Source of the DNA: Larkinella insperata
GTDB taxonomy: Bacteria; Bacteroidota; Bacteroidia; Cytophagales; Spirosomataceae
Direction of reading: 5' to 3'
Assembly: GCF_026248825.1 (NCBI RefSeq)
Contig: NZ_CP110973.1
Coordinates: 1,736,001-1,800,000 of the forward strand
Length of the DNA stretch: 64,000 nucleotides
Made by a program: the position numbers and the translations under genes. Below, piece by piece: positions 8,169 through 17,137 of the stretch. The notes below the pieces were generated by a model, which made no database searches, was not told where the DNA came from, and was given only the letters and a program-made list of their open reading frames with translations. How positions within the stretch are numbered: position 1 is the first letter of the stretch; every line of letters begins with the position of its first letter.

Positions 8169-8717
8169 GTGAAGGAGCTGCAAAAATACGACATCCAGAT
8201 CAGCAGCCTGGAAAACAAATCGTACGAATTTGACTTTGAATCCGGCGATGCGTTTTTTGAGGCTTTGGAACAGGACTTGATTCAGCGCGGATCGTTCAAG
8301 ACGCATTTGGTTCTGACCAAATCGTCGTCCATGATCCAGTTGAATTTTCATATCAACGGTACGGTGGAATTGATTTGTGACCGGAGTCTGGACCCCTTCG
8401 ATGAGCCATTGGCTATTCAGGAACAATTGTTTCTGAAATACGCCGACCACGCCGAAGAACTGACTGACGAAATTGAATTGATTCTGTGGGAAACCCAGCA
8501 GATCAACATTGCACGGTACTTGTTTGACTTTATCGTGCTGTCGCTGCCCATGAAAAAACTGCATCCTCGTTTTCGCGCAGAAGAAGCTGATGAGGACGAA
8601 GAGCAGGAAGGCAAAGTGGTGTATCGTTCGGAGTCCTCGACCGAGAATGAGGATGAAGCCAGCGAACCGCCCGTTGACCCGCGTTGGGAAGCATTACGAA
8701 AACTGAACAATAATTAA
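8169..8717 (+). CDS. YceD family (DUF177) protein
   Basis: 182 residues. It is an acidic cytoplasmic protein with the DUF177 core FHINGTVELICDRSLDPFDEPL, but the second Cys of the E. coli YceD pair is not obvious. YceD is encoded directly upstream of rpmF in most bacteria and has been linked to 23S rRNA accumulation. The GTG start at 8169 is preferred because the first in-frame ATG falls inside the conserved core. The C-terminal 45 residues are a Glu-rich tail. It forms an operon with rpmF 83 nt downstream. Confidence 0.85.
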   Translation: MKELQKYDIQISSLENKSYEFDFESGDAFFEALEQDLIQRGSFKTHLVLTKSSSMIQLNFHINGTVELICDRSLDPFDEPLAIQEQLFLKYADHAEELTDEIELILWETQQINIARYLFDFIVLSLPMKKLHPRFRAEEADEDEEQEGKVVYRSESSTENEDEASEPPVDPRWEALRKLNNN

Positions 8718-8800
8718 TAATACCATTTGTTATTGCTTCCGGGCCAATCCGGTAACCGGAGAAATGACAAGATTAGACTGACAATTGATCCAATAAAGTT

Positions 8801-8995
8801 ATGGCACATCCCAAACGCAGACACTCAAGCACCCGCCGGGACAAGCGTAGAACACACGATAAACTGACCGCGAAGGCCCTGTCTTTTGACGCAACAACGG
8901 GCGAAATCCACGTCCGTCACCAGGCGCACGTATTCGAAGGTAACCTGTACTACAAAGGTAAAATGGTTATCGAAAACTACGCACCAACGGCCTAA
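8801..8995 (+). CDS. rpmF: 50S ribosomal protein L32
   Basis: 64 residues starting MAHPKRRHSSTRRDKRRTHD, the standard L32 N-terminus. The zinc-binding Cys residues of some L32 proteins are absent, as in other Bacteroidota. It is a component of the large ribosomal subunit near the peptide exit region. It is followed at once by a strong terminator, so unlike E. coli it is probably not read through efficiently into plsX. Confidence 0.97.
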   Translation: MAHPKRRHSSTRRDKRRTHDKLTAKALSFDATTGEIHVRHQAHVFEGNLYYKGKMVIENYAPTA

Positions 8996-9007
8996 CGGTT
9001 TATCCCT

Positions 9008-9025
9008 CCCCTGTAGGGGTTTTTT
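9008..9025 (+). terminator. Rho-independent terminator of rpmF
   Basis: Stem CCCC/GGGG (9008-9011 with 9016-9019), loop TGTA, then six T. It starts 13 nt after the rpmF stop. Confidence 0.8.
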
Positions 9026-9064
9026 CCAGCGTACGAAAACTTCTTTCAGGAGGTTGGGGTTGAC

Positions 9065-9111
9065 AAGTATTTCACAGGAATCTGCACTGGATGAACGTGA
9101 AATACTTTTTT
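9065..9111 (+). terminator. Second hairpin with T-tail upstream of plsX
   Basis: An 11-bp perfect inverted repeat (AAGTATTTCAC at 9065-9075 with its complement at 9097-9107, loop 21 nt) ends in a run of T to 9111. It may be a backup terminator or a control element in the plsX leader. Confidence 0.6.
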
Positions 9112-9175
9112 ATTGCCGGGCAACTAGTATTTTTACACGTTTGTTTACCAATTCAGCGCACCCAAACCTGGTTCA

Positions 9176-10114
9176 ATGAGAATCGCAGTCGACGCTATGG
9201 GTGGTGATTTCGCTCCAGACGCTATCGTAGAAGGAGTTGTAATGGCCACCAAAGAATTACCGAGTGACGTTACCATCGTACTGGTGGGCCAACAGCGGAT
9301 AATTGAAGATCTTCTTCAAAAGCATAATTATGCTGGCTCCGGCGTAGAGATTGTTCATGCCGAAGATGTGATCGAAATGGGCGAGCACCCCACGAAGGCG
9401 CTCTCGCAAAAACCCAATTCCAGCATCGGAATTGGGTTTAAACTTTTACGTGACAAATCGGTCGACGCCTTTTGCAGCGCCGGAAATACCGGTGCCATGC
9501 ACGTAGGAGCACTCTTTAGCATCAAGGCCATAGAAGGCGTTCTGCGGCCCGCCATTGCCGGTTTTGTCCCGCAATTGAGTGGTGCTTCGGCGGTTATGGT
9601 TGACATTGGAGCCAATGCCGACTGCAAGCCGGAGATGTTGCTTCAATTCGGCGAAATCGGTTCGATCTATGCCCAGTATACCTTTGGCATTGAAAAACCG
9701 CGCGTAGCCTTGATGAACATCGGCGAAGAAGATCAAAAAGGTTCGCTGGTGGCTCAGGCGGCTTACCAATTGCTAAAGAATAGCCGAAAAATTAATTTTG
9801 TCGGCAACATGGAAGGGGGTGACTTTTTCCGCGACAAAGCCGATGTCATCGTGACCGACGGTTTCAACGGCAACATCCTGTTCAAAATGGGTGAGTCGCT
9901 TTACGAAATCACCAAAGAACTGGGCCTGAAGCACGATTTCATCGATAAAACGAATTATGAGTCGGTCGGCGGCAGCCCCATCGTTGGCGTTAATGGCAAC
10001 GTCATTATCGCGCACGGTATCTCGTCGCCCCTGGCCATTAAAAACATGCTTAACCTGGCGAAAAGGCAGGTAGAATCCAACGCCTATACAAAAATTGCAC
10101 AGGCTTTAAGTTGA
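9176..10114 (+). CDS. plsX: Phosphate acyltransferase PlsX
   Basis: 312 residues, typical length. It begins with the PlsX signature MRIAVDAMGGDFAPDAIVEG and contains SAGNTGAMHVGALF and NIGEEDQKGSLVAQAAY. PlsX converts acyl-ACP and phosphate to acyl-phosphate, the donor for PlsY in phospholipid synthesis. It is peripheral on the inner face of the membrane. It precedes fabH, as in many bacteria, but the 129-nt spacer contains inverted quasi-repeats. Upstream are two hairpins separating it from rpmF. Confidence 0.96.
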   Translation: MRIAVDAMGGDFAPDAIVEGVVMATKELPSDVTIVLVGQQRIIEDLLQKHNYAGSGVEIVHAEDVIEMGEHPTKALSQKPNSSIGIGFKLLRDKSVDAFCSAGNTGAMHVGALFSIKAIEGVLRPAIAGFVPQLSGASAVMVDIGANADCKPEMLLQFGEIGSIYAQYTFGIEKPRVALMNIGEEDQKGSLVAQAAYQLLKNSRKINFVGNMEGGDFFRDKADVIVTDGFNGNILFKMGESLYEITKELGLKHDFIDKTNYESVGGSPIVGVNGNVIIAHGISSPLAIKNMLNLAKRQVESNAYTKIAQALS

Positions 10115-10138
10115 AAATAAGACAAGCGATCAAAGACA

Positions 10139-10219
10139 TGAGACAAAAGACTTGCGACACTCCACTAGTTGTATTACCCTGCTCCGGCTCTCTCGTCTCA
10201 CGTCTACCTTCTTTTGTCT
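10139..10219. repeat. Inverted quasi-repeats in the plsX-fabH spacer
   Basis: AGACAAAAGA (10141-10150) is complementary to TCTTTTGTCT (10210-10219), and TGAGAC (10139-10144) is complementary to GTCTCA (10195-10200). Several degenerate GACAAAAGAC-like copies fill the left side. The whole spacer could fold into one hairpin between two co-directional genes; there is no T-tail. Confidence 0.55.
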
Positions 10220-10243
10220 ACCAAATCGATTGTATCACCGCGT

Positions 10244-11230
10244 ATGAACAATAAAGCGGCAATTACGGGCGTATTCGGCTATGTACCGGACTACATCCTG
10301 ACCAACGCGGAGTTGGAAAAAATGGTGGATACCAGTGACGAATGGATCACCAGCCGCACCGGTATTAAAGAACGGCATATTCTGAAAGGGGAAGGACTTG
10401 GTACGTCGCACATGGCCGCCAAAGCCGTTGAAGGGCTGCTGGCCAAAACCGGTACTGCGCCTAAAGATGTTGAGCTGCTGATTTGTGCCACCACGACTCC
10501 GGATTACGTATTTCCGTCGACGGCCAACCTGATTTGCGATATGACCGGTATCCGGGCCATCGGAAGTTTTGACATCCAGGCGGCCTGTTCGGGATTTTTA
10601 TATGCTTTGACCATTGGTTCTCAGTTCATCGAGACCGGAAAGTATAAAAAAGTCGTTGTGGTGGGAGCGGACAAAATGTCGGCCATCGTCGACTATACCG
10701 ACCGCACCACCTGCGTCCTGTTTGGCGACGGGGCGGGAGCCGTTCTGCTGGAGCCTAACACCGAAGGCAACGGTATTTACGATTCCATCATCCGCTCGGA
10801 CGGTTCCGGCCAAAACCATCTGGTTCAGAAAGCCGGCGGAAGCCGTTACCCACCCAGCCACGAAACCATCGACAAACGCTGGCACTACGTCTACCAGGAC
10901 GGCCCGTCGGTGTTCAAATTTGCCGTCAAGAACATGGCTGATGTTTCCGCCGAAATCATGGAGCGCAACCACCTGACGGGTAATGACATTGCCTGGCTGG
11001 TACCCCATCAGGCCAACAAGCGCATCATTGAAGCCACCGCCAACCGCATGGGCCTGGGCATGGACCGGGTCATGCTGAATATCCATAAATACGGCAATAC
11101 CACCGCAGCAACCATCCCGCTTTGCCTGTTCGACTACGAATCGCAGTTGAAAAAAGGCGACAACCTGATTCTGGCCGCTTTTGGTGGCGGATTCACCTGG
11201 GGAGCGGCTTACTTGAAATGGGCAATTTGA
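10244..11230 (+). CDS. fabH: Beta-ketoacyl-ACP synthase III
   Basis: 328 residues from ATG 10244; the open frame reaches further upstream, but that part is spacer repeat sequence. The catalytic triad is visible: Cys115 in AACSGF, His in [11 protein letters not shown] and Asn in KYGNTTAAT. FabH condenses acetyl-CoA (or a branched primer) with malonyl-ACP to start fatty-acid elongation in the cytoplasm. It lies between plsX and efp-accBC in a lipid-synthesis cluster. Primer preference cannot be read from sequence alone, though iso-branched lipids are common in this phylum. Confidence 0.96.
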   Translation: MNNKAAITGVFGYVPDYILTNAELEKMVDTSDEWITSRTGIKERHILKGEGLGTSHMAAKAVEGLLAKTGTAPKDVELLICATTTPDYVFPSTANLICDMTGIRAIGSFDIQAACSGFLYALTIGSQFIETGKYKKVVVVGADKMSAIVDYTDRTTCVLFGDGAGAVLLEPNTEGNGIYDSIIRSDGSGQNHLVQKAGGSRYPPSHETIDKRWHYVYQDGPSVFKFAVKNMADVSAEIMERNHLTGNDIAWLVPHQANKRIIEATANRMGLGMDRVMLNIHKYGNTTAATIPLCLFDYESQLKKGDNLILAAFGGGFTWGAAYLKWAI

Positions 11231-11361
11231 TTAGCTGAACCAAGATTGCGCTGATTTCCCGATTGATAACGATTTCATTTTAAATCATTTTAATCTCCGA
11301 AATTCGCGTACCGCCGTTTAGTATAATCCTTAAAACTCAGTGTAATCATAGTTCAGAAATT

Positions 11362-11925
11362 ATGGCAACGACCGCAGATCTTCGGAACGGACTTGTGATT
11401 AATTTTAACCACGACCTGTTCCAAATCGTAGAATTTCAACACGTTAAACCCGGTAAAGGCGGAGCTTTCGTTCGGACGAAATTAAAGAGCCTTACGTCAG
11501 GTAAGGTACTTGACAATACATTCAATTCGGGGGTAACCATCTACCCAGTGCGGGTAGAGCGTCGGAAGTTTCAATACCTCTACAAAGACGAAACGGGTTA
11601 TAACTTCATGGACAACGAAACATTCGACCAGATCAACCTGACGGATAAACTCGTTGAAACGGCTGACCTGATGAAGGAAGGCCAGGAGGTGGAAATTCTG
11701 ATTAACGCAGAAACCGAAACGCCCCTGACCTGCGAAATGCCGCCTTTCGTTGAACTGGAAGTGACCTACGCCGAGCCGGGTATCCGGGGCGATACGGCCA
11801 ACAGCCCCAAAAAGAAAGTTGAAGTTGAAACCGGCGCGACCATCATGGTTCCGCTGTTTATCGAACAGGGTGACAAAATCCGGGTCGATACCCGCACGTA
11901 CGATTACGTTGAACGAGTAAAATAA
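11362..11925 (+). CDS. efp: Elongation factor P
   Basis: 187 residues with the three beta-barrel domains of EF-P and the C-terminal signature region VPLFIEQGDKIRVDTRTYDY. The loop KPGKGGAF places Lys32 where EF-P is modified in other bacteria; no modification gene (epmAB, earP or ymfI) lies in the window. EF-P rescues ribosomes stalled at polyproline. The efp-accB-accC arrangement is widespread. The 131-nt upstream spacer is AT-rich without a perfect -7 box. Confidence 0.97.
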   Translation: MATTADLRNGLVINFNHDLFQIVEFQHVKPGKGGAFVRTKLKSLTSGKVLDNTFNSGVTIYPVRVERRKFQYLYKDETGYNFMDNETFDQINLTDKLVETADLMKEGQEVEILINAETETPLTCEMPPFVELEVTYAEPGIRGDTANSPKKKVEVETGATIMVPLFIEQGDKIRVDTRTYDYVERVK

Positions 11926-11939
11926 AAAATGATGGAACA

Positions 11940-12014
11940 TGAATGATGCATGGTAGATCAAGCCTATTCATCGTTCATCGTCCCTCATCACGCCGGCGAC
12001 CCGGTCATCATTCA
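11940..12014. repeat. Inverted repeat in the efp-accB spacer
   Basis: TGAATGATG (11940-11948) is complementary to CATCATTCA (12006-12014). The sequence between contains further imperfect GATGAACGATG-like matches, so most of the spacer can fold on itself. Confidence 0.5.
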
Positions 12015-12022
12015 AAAAAGAG

Positions 12023-12502
12023 ATGGACACGAAAGACATTCAGAAACTCATTGATTTCATCGCCCAGTCGGGTCTGGATGAAGTCAACATTGAGACCAAC
12101 GAGCTGAAGCTGACCGTAAAACGATCTGGCCAGACTTCGGTTGCTCCGGGCCAGCCCGTTTCGGCGCCGGCTCCCCAGCCAGCCCAGCCCGCTGCTCAGC
12201 CAGCCGTTTCGGCGCCGGCGCTACCACCAGCCAGCCCAGCCCCTAAAGCAGATACGTCGAACTACCTGACCATCAAATCGCCGATGATTGGTACGTTCTA
12301 CCGCTCATCCGGCCCCGACGTTGATCCTTTTGCGGAAGTAGGCGACGAAGTAAAGCCCGGGAAAACCGTGTGCATCATCGAAGCGATGAAACTCTTCAAC
12401 GAAATCGAGTCTGAAGTAGCCGGCCGTATCGTCAAAGTCCTGGTTGAAAACGCTACTCCGGTTGAATACGACCAACCCTTGTTCCTTGTCGAACCCATTT
12501 AA
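12023..12502 (+). CDS. accB: Acetyl-CoA carboxylase biotin carboxyl carrier protein
   Basis: 159 residues: a short N-terminal helical part, a Pro/Ala-rich linker (about residues 41-75), and a biotinyl domain with the site EAMKLFNE, where Lys123 carries biotin. AccB shuttles CO2 from AccC to the AccAD transferase to make malonyl-CoA. The next gene is accC, with a 93-nt spacer built of inverted 8-bp repeats. Confidence 0.96.
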   Translation: MDTKDIQKLIDFIAQSGLDEVNIETNELKLTVKRSGQTSVAPGQPVSAPAPQPAQPAAQPAVSAPALPPASPAPKADTSNYLTIKSPMIGTFYRSSGPDVDPFAEVGDEVKPGKTVCIIEAMKLFNEIESEVAGRIVKVLVENATPVEYDQPLFLVEPI

Positions 12503-12507
12503 TGGCT

Positions 12508-12588
12508 GAATGAGCGAATGAGTGAATAAGTGAATAAGATCGAAATCACGCTTTTTATTCACTCATTCACTCATTTGTTCATTCATTC
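12508..12588. repeat. Octamer tandem repeats arranged as a large hairpin (accB-accC spacer)
   Basis: The left arm (12508-12538) is four degenerate copies of GAATGAGT; the right arm (12552-12588) is its near-complement, copies of TTCACTCA and TTCATTC. The arms pair over roughly 30 bases with a few mismatches. It lies wholly between the accB stop and the accC ATG, and there is no T-tail. Confidence 0.7.
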
Positions 12589-12595
12589 GAACTAT

Positions 12596-13939
12596 ATGTT
12601 TAAGAAAATACTTATCGCTAATCGGGGCGAAATCGCGTTGCGGATCATCCGGACGTGCCGCGAGATGGGCATCAAGACCGTAGCGGTTTATTCGACTGCC
12701 GACCGCGACAGCCTGCATGTGCGGTTTGCCGACGAAGCCGTCTGTATCGGTCCCCCGCCTAGCCGCCAGTCCTACCTGAATATTCCCAACATTATTTCGG
12801 CCGCCGAGGTAACCAGCGCCGACGCCATTCACCCCGGCTACGGCTTTCTTTCGGAAAATGCGGAATTTTCGCAGATCTGTGCCGATTACGGCATTAAATT
12901 TATTGGAGCCACCGCCGAGCAGATCAACGCGATGGGCGACAAAGCCACGGCGAAAGCAACCATGAAAGCCGCGGGCGTACCCGTCATTCCGGGTTCCGAG
13001 GGCTTGCTGGAATCGGTGGACGAAGGAAAACGCCTGGCAGCCGAAATGGGCTATCCGGTTATCATCAAGGCTACCGCCGGGGGCGGGGGCCGCGGTATGC
13101 GGATCATCCGAAGCGAGGCTGATTTCGACAAAGCGTGGCTCGACGCCCGTATGGAAGCCGGGGCCGCCTTCGGTAACGATGGTTTGTACCTGGAAAAATA
13201 CGTTGAAGAACCGCGCCACATTGAGATTCAGATTGTTGGCGACCAGTACGGCAAAGTATGCCACCTGTCGGAACGGGATTGCTCCATTCAGCGCCGACAC
13301 CAGAAGCTCGTCGAAGAAACACCTTCGCCGATTATTAGCTCCGAACTGCGGGAACGCATGGGCGAAGCCGCCATCAAAGGAGCGTCGGCCATCGGCTACG
13401 AAGGCGCCGGAACCATCGAATTTCTGGTGGACAAGTACGGTGACTTCTATTTCATGGAAATGAACACCCGGATTCAGGTGGAACACCCGATTACGGAAGA
13501 AGTAACGGATTTTGACCTGATCAAGGAGCAGATCAAAGTAGCCGCCGGTACGCCGATTTCGGGCAAGAATTACACGCCGAAGGTTTACGCCATGGAGTGC
13601 CGGATCAACGCGGAAGACCCCGCCAACGGCTTCCGGCCGTCACCCGGCAAGATCACGAACCTGCACTTCCCCGGTGGTCACGGTATTCGGGTCGACAGCC
13701 ACGTGTACAGCGGATACACCATTCCGCCGAACTACGATTCCATGATTGCCAAGGTAATTGTTTCGGGTCAGTCGCGCGAGGAGGTCATCACGCGGATGAA
13801 ACGGGCGCTGCAGGAGTTTGTGATCGAAGGGATCAAAACCACCATTCCGTTTCACATCAAGCTCATGGACGACCCCAAATTCCAGTCGGGCCAGTTCAAC
13901 ACGTCGTTCCTAGAAGGATTTGATTTCAGTACCTTGTAA
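12596..13939 (+). CDS. accC: Biotin carboxylase subunit of acetyl-CoA carboxylase
   Basis: 447 residues from ATG 12596; the frame is open further upstream but would translate the spacer repeats. It starts [18 protein letters not shown], has the ATP-grasp Gly-rich loop [12 protein letters not shown] and the catalytic region [18 protein letters not shown]. It carboxylates biotin on AccB using ATP and bicarbonate. Length is as in E. coli AccC (449). It is the last gene of the cluster, with a strong terminator after it. Confidence 0.97.
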   Translation: MFKKILIANRGEIALRIIRTCREMGIKTVAVYSTADRDSLHVRFADEAVCIGPPPSRQSYLNIPNIISAAEVTSADAIHPGYGFLSENAEFSQICADYGIKFIGATAEQINAMGDKATAKATMKAAGVPVIPGSEGLLESVDEGKRLAAEMGYPVIIKATAGGGGRGMRIIRSEADFDKAWLDARMEAGAAFGNDGLYLEKYVEEPRHIEIQIVGDQYGKVCHLSERDCSIQRRHQKLVEETPSPIISSELRERMGEAAIKGASAIGYEGAGTIEFLVDKYGDFYFMEMNTRIQVEHPITEEVTDFDLIKEQIKVAAGTPISGKNYTPKVYAMECRINAEDPANGFRPSPGKITNLHFPGGHGIRVDSHVYSGYTIPPNYDSMIAKVIVSGQSREEVITRMKRALQEFVIEGIKTTIPFHIKLMDDPKFQSGQFNTSFLEGFDFSTL

Positions 13940-13971
13940 CACTCACGGACTCTGGTCCTGAGGATGCGCCG

Positions 13972-14004
13972 AGCCGGAAGCAGCACAATGCTTCCGGCTT
14001 TTTT
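13972..14004 (+). terminator. Rho-independent terminator of the accBC unit
   Basis: 11-bp perfect stem (AGCCGGAAGCA with its complement), 6-nt loop, then six T. It ends the plsX-fabH-efp-accB-accC run. Confidence 0.88.
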
Positions 14005-14115
14005 ATTTCAGCTTGCCTGCCAAACGGTATTTTCACTAATAATTTCTCCTCCTGCTTGGTATCTTCTGGCGAGAAGTCCATTTTTGAAGTATCATTATTC
14101 CAATCCAAAATTGTT

Positions 14116-15456
14116 ATGCCAAAACTGAACCTCACGCTGGGCGACAAAACGTATTTCCCCTTTGTCCAAGGCCCCATTCCTTACGAAGGTCGCGAGTCGG
14201 ACAATCCGCTGGCGTTTAAGTGGTACGACGCAAACCGCACCATTTTGGGAAAACCGATGAACGAGCTGTTTCGGTTTGCCGTCGCGTACTGGCATACCTT
14301 CTGCGGAACCGGCGCCGATCCGTTCGGACCAGGCGTCAAACAGTTTCCGTGGGATGCCAACGCCGACCCGATGGCGGCTGCGTACGAAAAAATGGATGCG
14401 GCTTTTGAATTCATTACCAAAATGGGAATGGAATATTACTGCTTCCACGACGTGGACGTAGCCCCGGAAGGCCGTTCCAACGCCGAATTTGAAAGTAATT
14501 TCCGGAAGATTGTCGATTACGCGAAACAGAAACAGCAGGCCAGCGGAGTTCAGCTGTTGTGGGGGACGGCCAACCTTTTCTCGCACGCCCGCTACATGAA
14601 CGGCGCAGCAACGAACCCCGACTTTCACGTGCTGGCCCACGGCGGCTGGCAGGTCAAGAATGCCATTGACGCCACCATTGAGCTGGGCGGTTCGGGTTAT
14701 ACCTTCTGGGGTGGTCGTGAAGGCTATATGTCACTGCTGAATACCAACATGAAGCGGGAGCAGGAGCACCTCGGCCGTTTTCTGACGGTAGCACGCGATT
14801 ATGCCCGCAAGCAGGGTTTCAAAGGGGCTTTCTACATTGAGCCCAAGCCGATGGAACCGACCAAACACCAGTACGACTTCGACGCGGCTACGGTGATTGG
14901 TTTCCTGAACAAATTTGGTTTGCAGAACGATTTTGAACTGAACCTGGAAACCAACCACGCGACGCTGGCCAACCACACCTTTGCGCACGAACTACAGGTA
15001 GCCGCCGATAACAACCTGCTCGGCAGCATCGACGCCAACCGCGGGGATTACCAGAACGGTTGGGATACCGACCAGTTTCCGATGGACCTGTACGAACTGA
15101 CGGAAGCCATGCTGGTGATTCTGGAAGCGGGCGGTTTAAAATCCGGTGGGGTAAACTTCGATGCCAAAACCCGCCGAAACTCCACGGATCTGGACGATAT
15201 TTTCATTGCCCACATTGGTGGAATGGATGCCTTTGCCCGGGCAGCCATCGTGGCGGAAGCCATCCTGGGTAAATCACAGTACAAAAAACTGCGCACCGAC
15301 CGGTATGCCAGCTACGACAGCGGTGAAGGTGCCCGCTTCGAAAAAGGCGAATTGACGCTGGAGGATTTGCGTGACTATGCGCTGAACAACGGCGAACCGA
15401 AGCAAATTAGCGGCAAGCAGGAGCTTTATGAAATGATTATAAATCAGTATATTTAG
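14116..15456 (+). CDS. xylA: Xylose isomerase
   Basis: 446 residues from ATG 14116 (the open frame starts 60 nt earlier, but the known N-terminus is the [15 protein letters not shown] type). Family residues are visible: [13 protein letters not shown] with the catalytic His, [27 protein letters not shown] and [15 protein letters not shown] for the metal site. The enzyme interconverts xylose and xylulose in the cytoplasm. No xylulokinase or xylose transporter adjoins it. A terminator follows directly. Confidence 0.96.
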   Translation: MPKLNLTLGDKTYFPFVQGPIPYEGRESDNPLAFKWYDANRTILGKPMNELFRFAVAYWHTFCGTGADPFGPGVKQFPWDANADPMAAAYEKMDAAFEFITKMGMEYYCFHDVDVAPEGRSNAEFESNFRKIVDYAKQKQQASGVQLLWGTANLFSHARYMNGAATNPDFHVLAHGGWQVKNAIDATIELGGSGYTFWGGREGYMSLLNTNMKREQEHLGRFLTVARDYARKQGFKGAFYIEPKPMEPTKHQYDFDAATVIGFLNKFGLQNDFELNLETNHATLANHTFAHELQVAADNNLLGSIDANRGDYQNGWDTDQFPMDLYELTEAMLVILEAGGLKSGGVNFDAKTRRNSTDLDDIFIAHIGGMDAFARAAIVAEAILGKSQYKKLRTDRYASYDSGEGARFEKGELTLEDLRDYALNNGEPKQISGKQELYEMIINQYI

Positions 15457-15469
15457 AAGCTGATTACGG

Positions 15470-15501
15470 GTGCCACGGCCGGCGGCCGTGGCACTATTTT
15501 A
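15470..15501 (+). terminator. Terminator of xylA
   Basis: 11-bp GC-rich stem (GTGCCACGGCC with its complement), 3-nt loop, followed by a T-rich tail TATTTT, 14 nt after the xylA stop. Confidence 0.82.
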
Positions 15502-15526
15502 ATGAACCCATAAACCGTCGTAAACC

Positions 15527-15736
15527 ATGATCGCTTTTTTGATAAGCCTAGGTGGCCTCGAACTCCTGCTCATCTTACTGGCTTTTGTCATCCCGGTTAT
15601 CGCACTGATCGATATCCTGCGCAGCGATTTTCGTGGCCCCTATGACAAGCTGATCTGGGTCATTGTGGTCCTGGGTTTAAACACGATCGGCGTACTTTTG
15701 TATGCCCTGATTGGGCGCCGGCAACGCATCGCATGA
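15527..15736 (+). CDS. Small PLDc_N-domain membrane protein
   Basis: 69 residues with two hydrophobic segments (about 8-28 and 43-63) separated by DILRSDFRGPYDKLIW, the pattern of the phospholipase D-nuclease N-terminal (PLDc_N) membrane anchor. Stand-alone PLDc_N proteins are common in Bacteroidota; the function is unknown. Its stop overlaps the next gene's start in ATGA, so the two are translationally coupled. Confidence 0.75.
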   Translation: MIAFLISLGGLELLLILLAFVIPVIALIDILRSDFRGPYDKLIWVIVVLGLNTIGVLLYALIGRRQRIA

Positions 15737-16194
15737 AATCGCTTTTATTCTTTCTCCTGTTCACTCCGCTGGCTGCGGCTTTGGCCCAAAGCGACGACGA
15801 AAAAGCCGTGCGGACCGCCGTTACGCAGTTGTTCGACGGGATGCGGAAAGCGGACACCACGCTTTTCAAAGTTGTTTTTGCACCGGGCGCTTCTTTGCAG
15901 AGCATAGCTAAAAACAAAGAGGACGTAGTGAGCGTACGGAATGAGTCAATTGCCGACTTTGTTGCGTCGGTGGGCAAACAAAAGCCGGGGGCGCTCGACG
16001 AACGGCTTTCGGCGTACGACGTAAAGATCGATGCTGAAATGGCCATTGCCTGGACACCGTACGTTTTCTATTACAACGGCCAGAAAAGTCACTGCGGGGT
16101 GAATCTGTTTACGCTGGTAAAATTGAAAGATGGCTGGAAAATTCAGTCGATCATAGATACCCGTCGACGGGAAGGCTGCCCGGATTTGAAGTAG
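15733..16194 (+). CDS. Secreted NTF2-like (SnoaL/DUF4440-type) protein
   Basis: 153 residues with a clear signal peptide (MKSLLFFLLFTPLAAALAQS). The remainder has the cystatin-like NTF2 fold: DDEKAVRTAVTQLFDGMRKADTTLFKVVFAPGA at the start and a final strand LVKLKDGWKIQSIIDTRR. Such domains bind small ligands or act as lyases or isomerases; no catalytic set is recognisable. It overlaps the PLDc_N gene by 4 nt and converges on the enoyl-CoA hydratase gene with 5 nt between stops. Confidence 0.72.
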   Translation: MKSLLFFLLFTPLAAALAQSDDEKAVRTAVTQLFDGMRKADTTLFKVVFAPGASLQSIAKNKEDVVSVRNESIADFVASVGKQKPGALDERLSAYDVKIDAEMAIAWTPYVFYYNGQKSHCGVNLFTLVKLKDGWKIQSIIDTRRREGCPDLK

Positions 16195-16199
16195 CCCAT

Positions 16200-17018
16200 T
16201 CACTCACCCCGCCACGTGGGCGCCCGCTTTTCCAGGAACGCTTTCATACCTTCCTGCGCGTCGGCAGTTTGCTGAATCTGCTGAAATTGCTCGTACAGAA
16301 AAGCTTGCTGCTGATCCGACGGCAGCGTTTTGAGCTGTTGATAGGCCCGCAGACCAAACTGCATAGCCGTGGGAGAATACTGCTTAAGCTCGTCTGCCAA
16401 CTGCTGGACGGCATTCTCTACCTCTCCGGCGTGAACCACTTCCGTTACCAGACCGATTTTCAGCGCTTCGGCGGCCGATAACGTCCGGGCACGGAGGCAT
16501 AAGTCCAGAACGGTTCGGGCGGGCATGATTTCCAGCAAGCTGGCCATCACCTGAAACGGGAACAACCCCCGCTTTACTTCCGGCAGACTGAAGGTCACCG
16601 GATCAGCCGCCACGACGTGCGTACACCCGCCGATGAGCAAAAAGCCGCCCGCGTAGACCGCTCCCTGCACCTGGGCCAGACACGGTTTGTGCAAACCCGC
16701 CAGCAGTTCCCCCAGCCGCACCGGACCGGATGGTGCAGGAACGGTTTCCTCCTCCTGCTCTCCCGTCGACAAGCTTTTTAGATCCATCCCGGCGCAGAAT
16801 ACATTCCCCACAGCAGCCAAAACCACCACCCAGACCTCTTTTTCGTAGTGCGCATAGGTGAGCGCAAACGCCAGTTCGTTCAGCAAGGTTGGGTTCAGCG
16901 CGTTTTTCTTTTCCGGCCGGTTGAGCGTCAGCGTCAACACGTGATCGTTCTGTTCGGCCAGCAGATACCGGAACGTGTACGTTGGAAAAGAGGACGTTTG
17001 TTGGGCTGTGTAAAGCAT
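16200..17018 (-). CDS. Enoyl-CoA hydratase/isomerase family protein
   Basis: 272 residues with the crotonase fold. Family regions include LTLNRPEKKNALNPTLLNELA near the N-terminus, the oxyanion-hole stretch NVFCAGMDLKSL and GAVYAGGFLLIGGCTHVVA. The catalytic Glu positions of classical hydratases are replaced (YAGG, and PEVKRG for the second), so the reaction (hydratase, isomerase, or methylglutaconyl-CoA hydratase as in leucine breakdown) is uncertain. It is a single gene, divergent from the T9SS surface protein. Confidence 0.82.
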   Translation of the reverse strand: MLYTAQQTSSFPTYTFRYLLAEQNDHVLTLTLNRPEKKNALNPTLLNELAFALTYAHYEKEVWVVVLAAVGNVFCAGMDLKSLSTGEQEEETVPAPSGPVRLGELLAGLHKPCLAQVQGAVYAGGFLLIGGCTHVVAADPVTFSLPEVKRGLFPFQVMASLLEIMPARTVLDLCLRARTLSAAEALKIGLVTEVVHAGEVENAVQQLADELKQYSPTAMQFGLRAYQQLKTLPSDQQQAFLYEQFQQIQQTADAQEGMKAFLEKRAPTWRGE

Positions 17019-17137
17019 TATAGTTCAGACAATAATCCGAGCGAATGACCGCTGGTTGTAATACTACAAAATTGCGTTTTCCGTTTCAACTATATTGGTT
17101 TCAACACCTGTTACTTTCCACGCCTATCCCCGCTCTT

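Noticed and set aside
10169..10243. N-terminal extension of FabH into the upstream spacer
   Set aside because: The extra 25 residues are encoded by the spacer repeats and are not part of the FabH fold; ATG 10244 matches the family start.
13940..14115. Riboswitch or sugar-responsive element before xylA
   Set aside because: Apart from the accC terminator, no conserved aptamer-like structure can be seen in the short leader.
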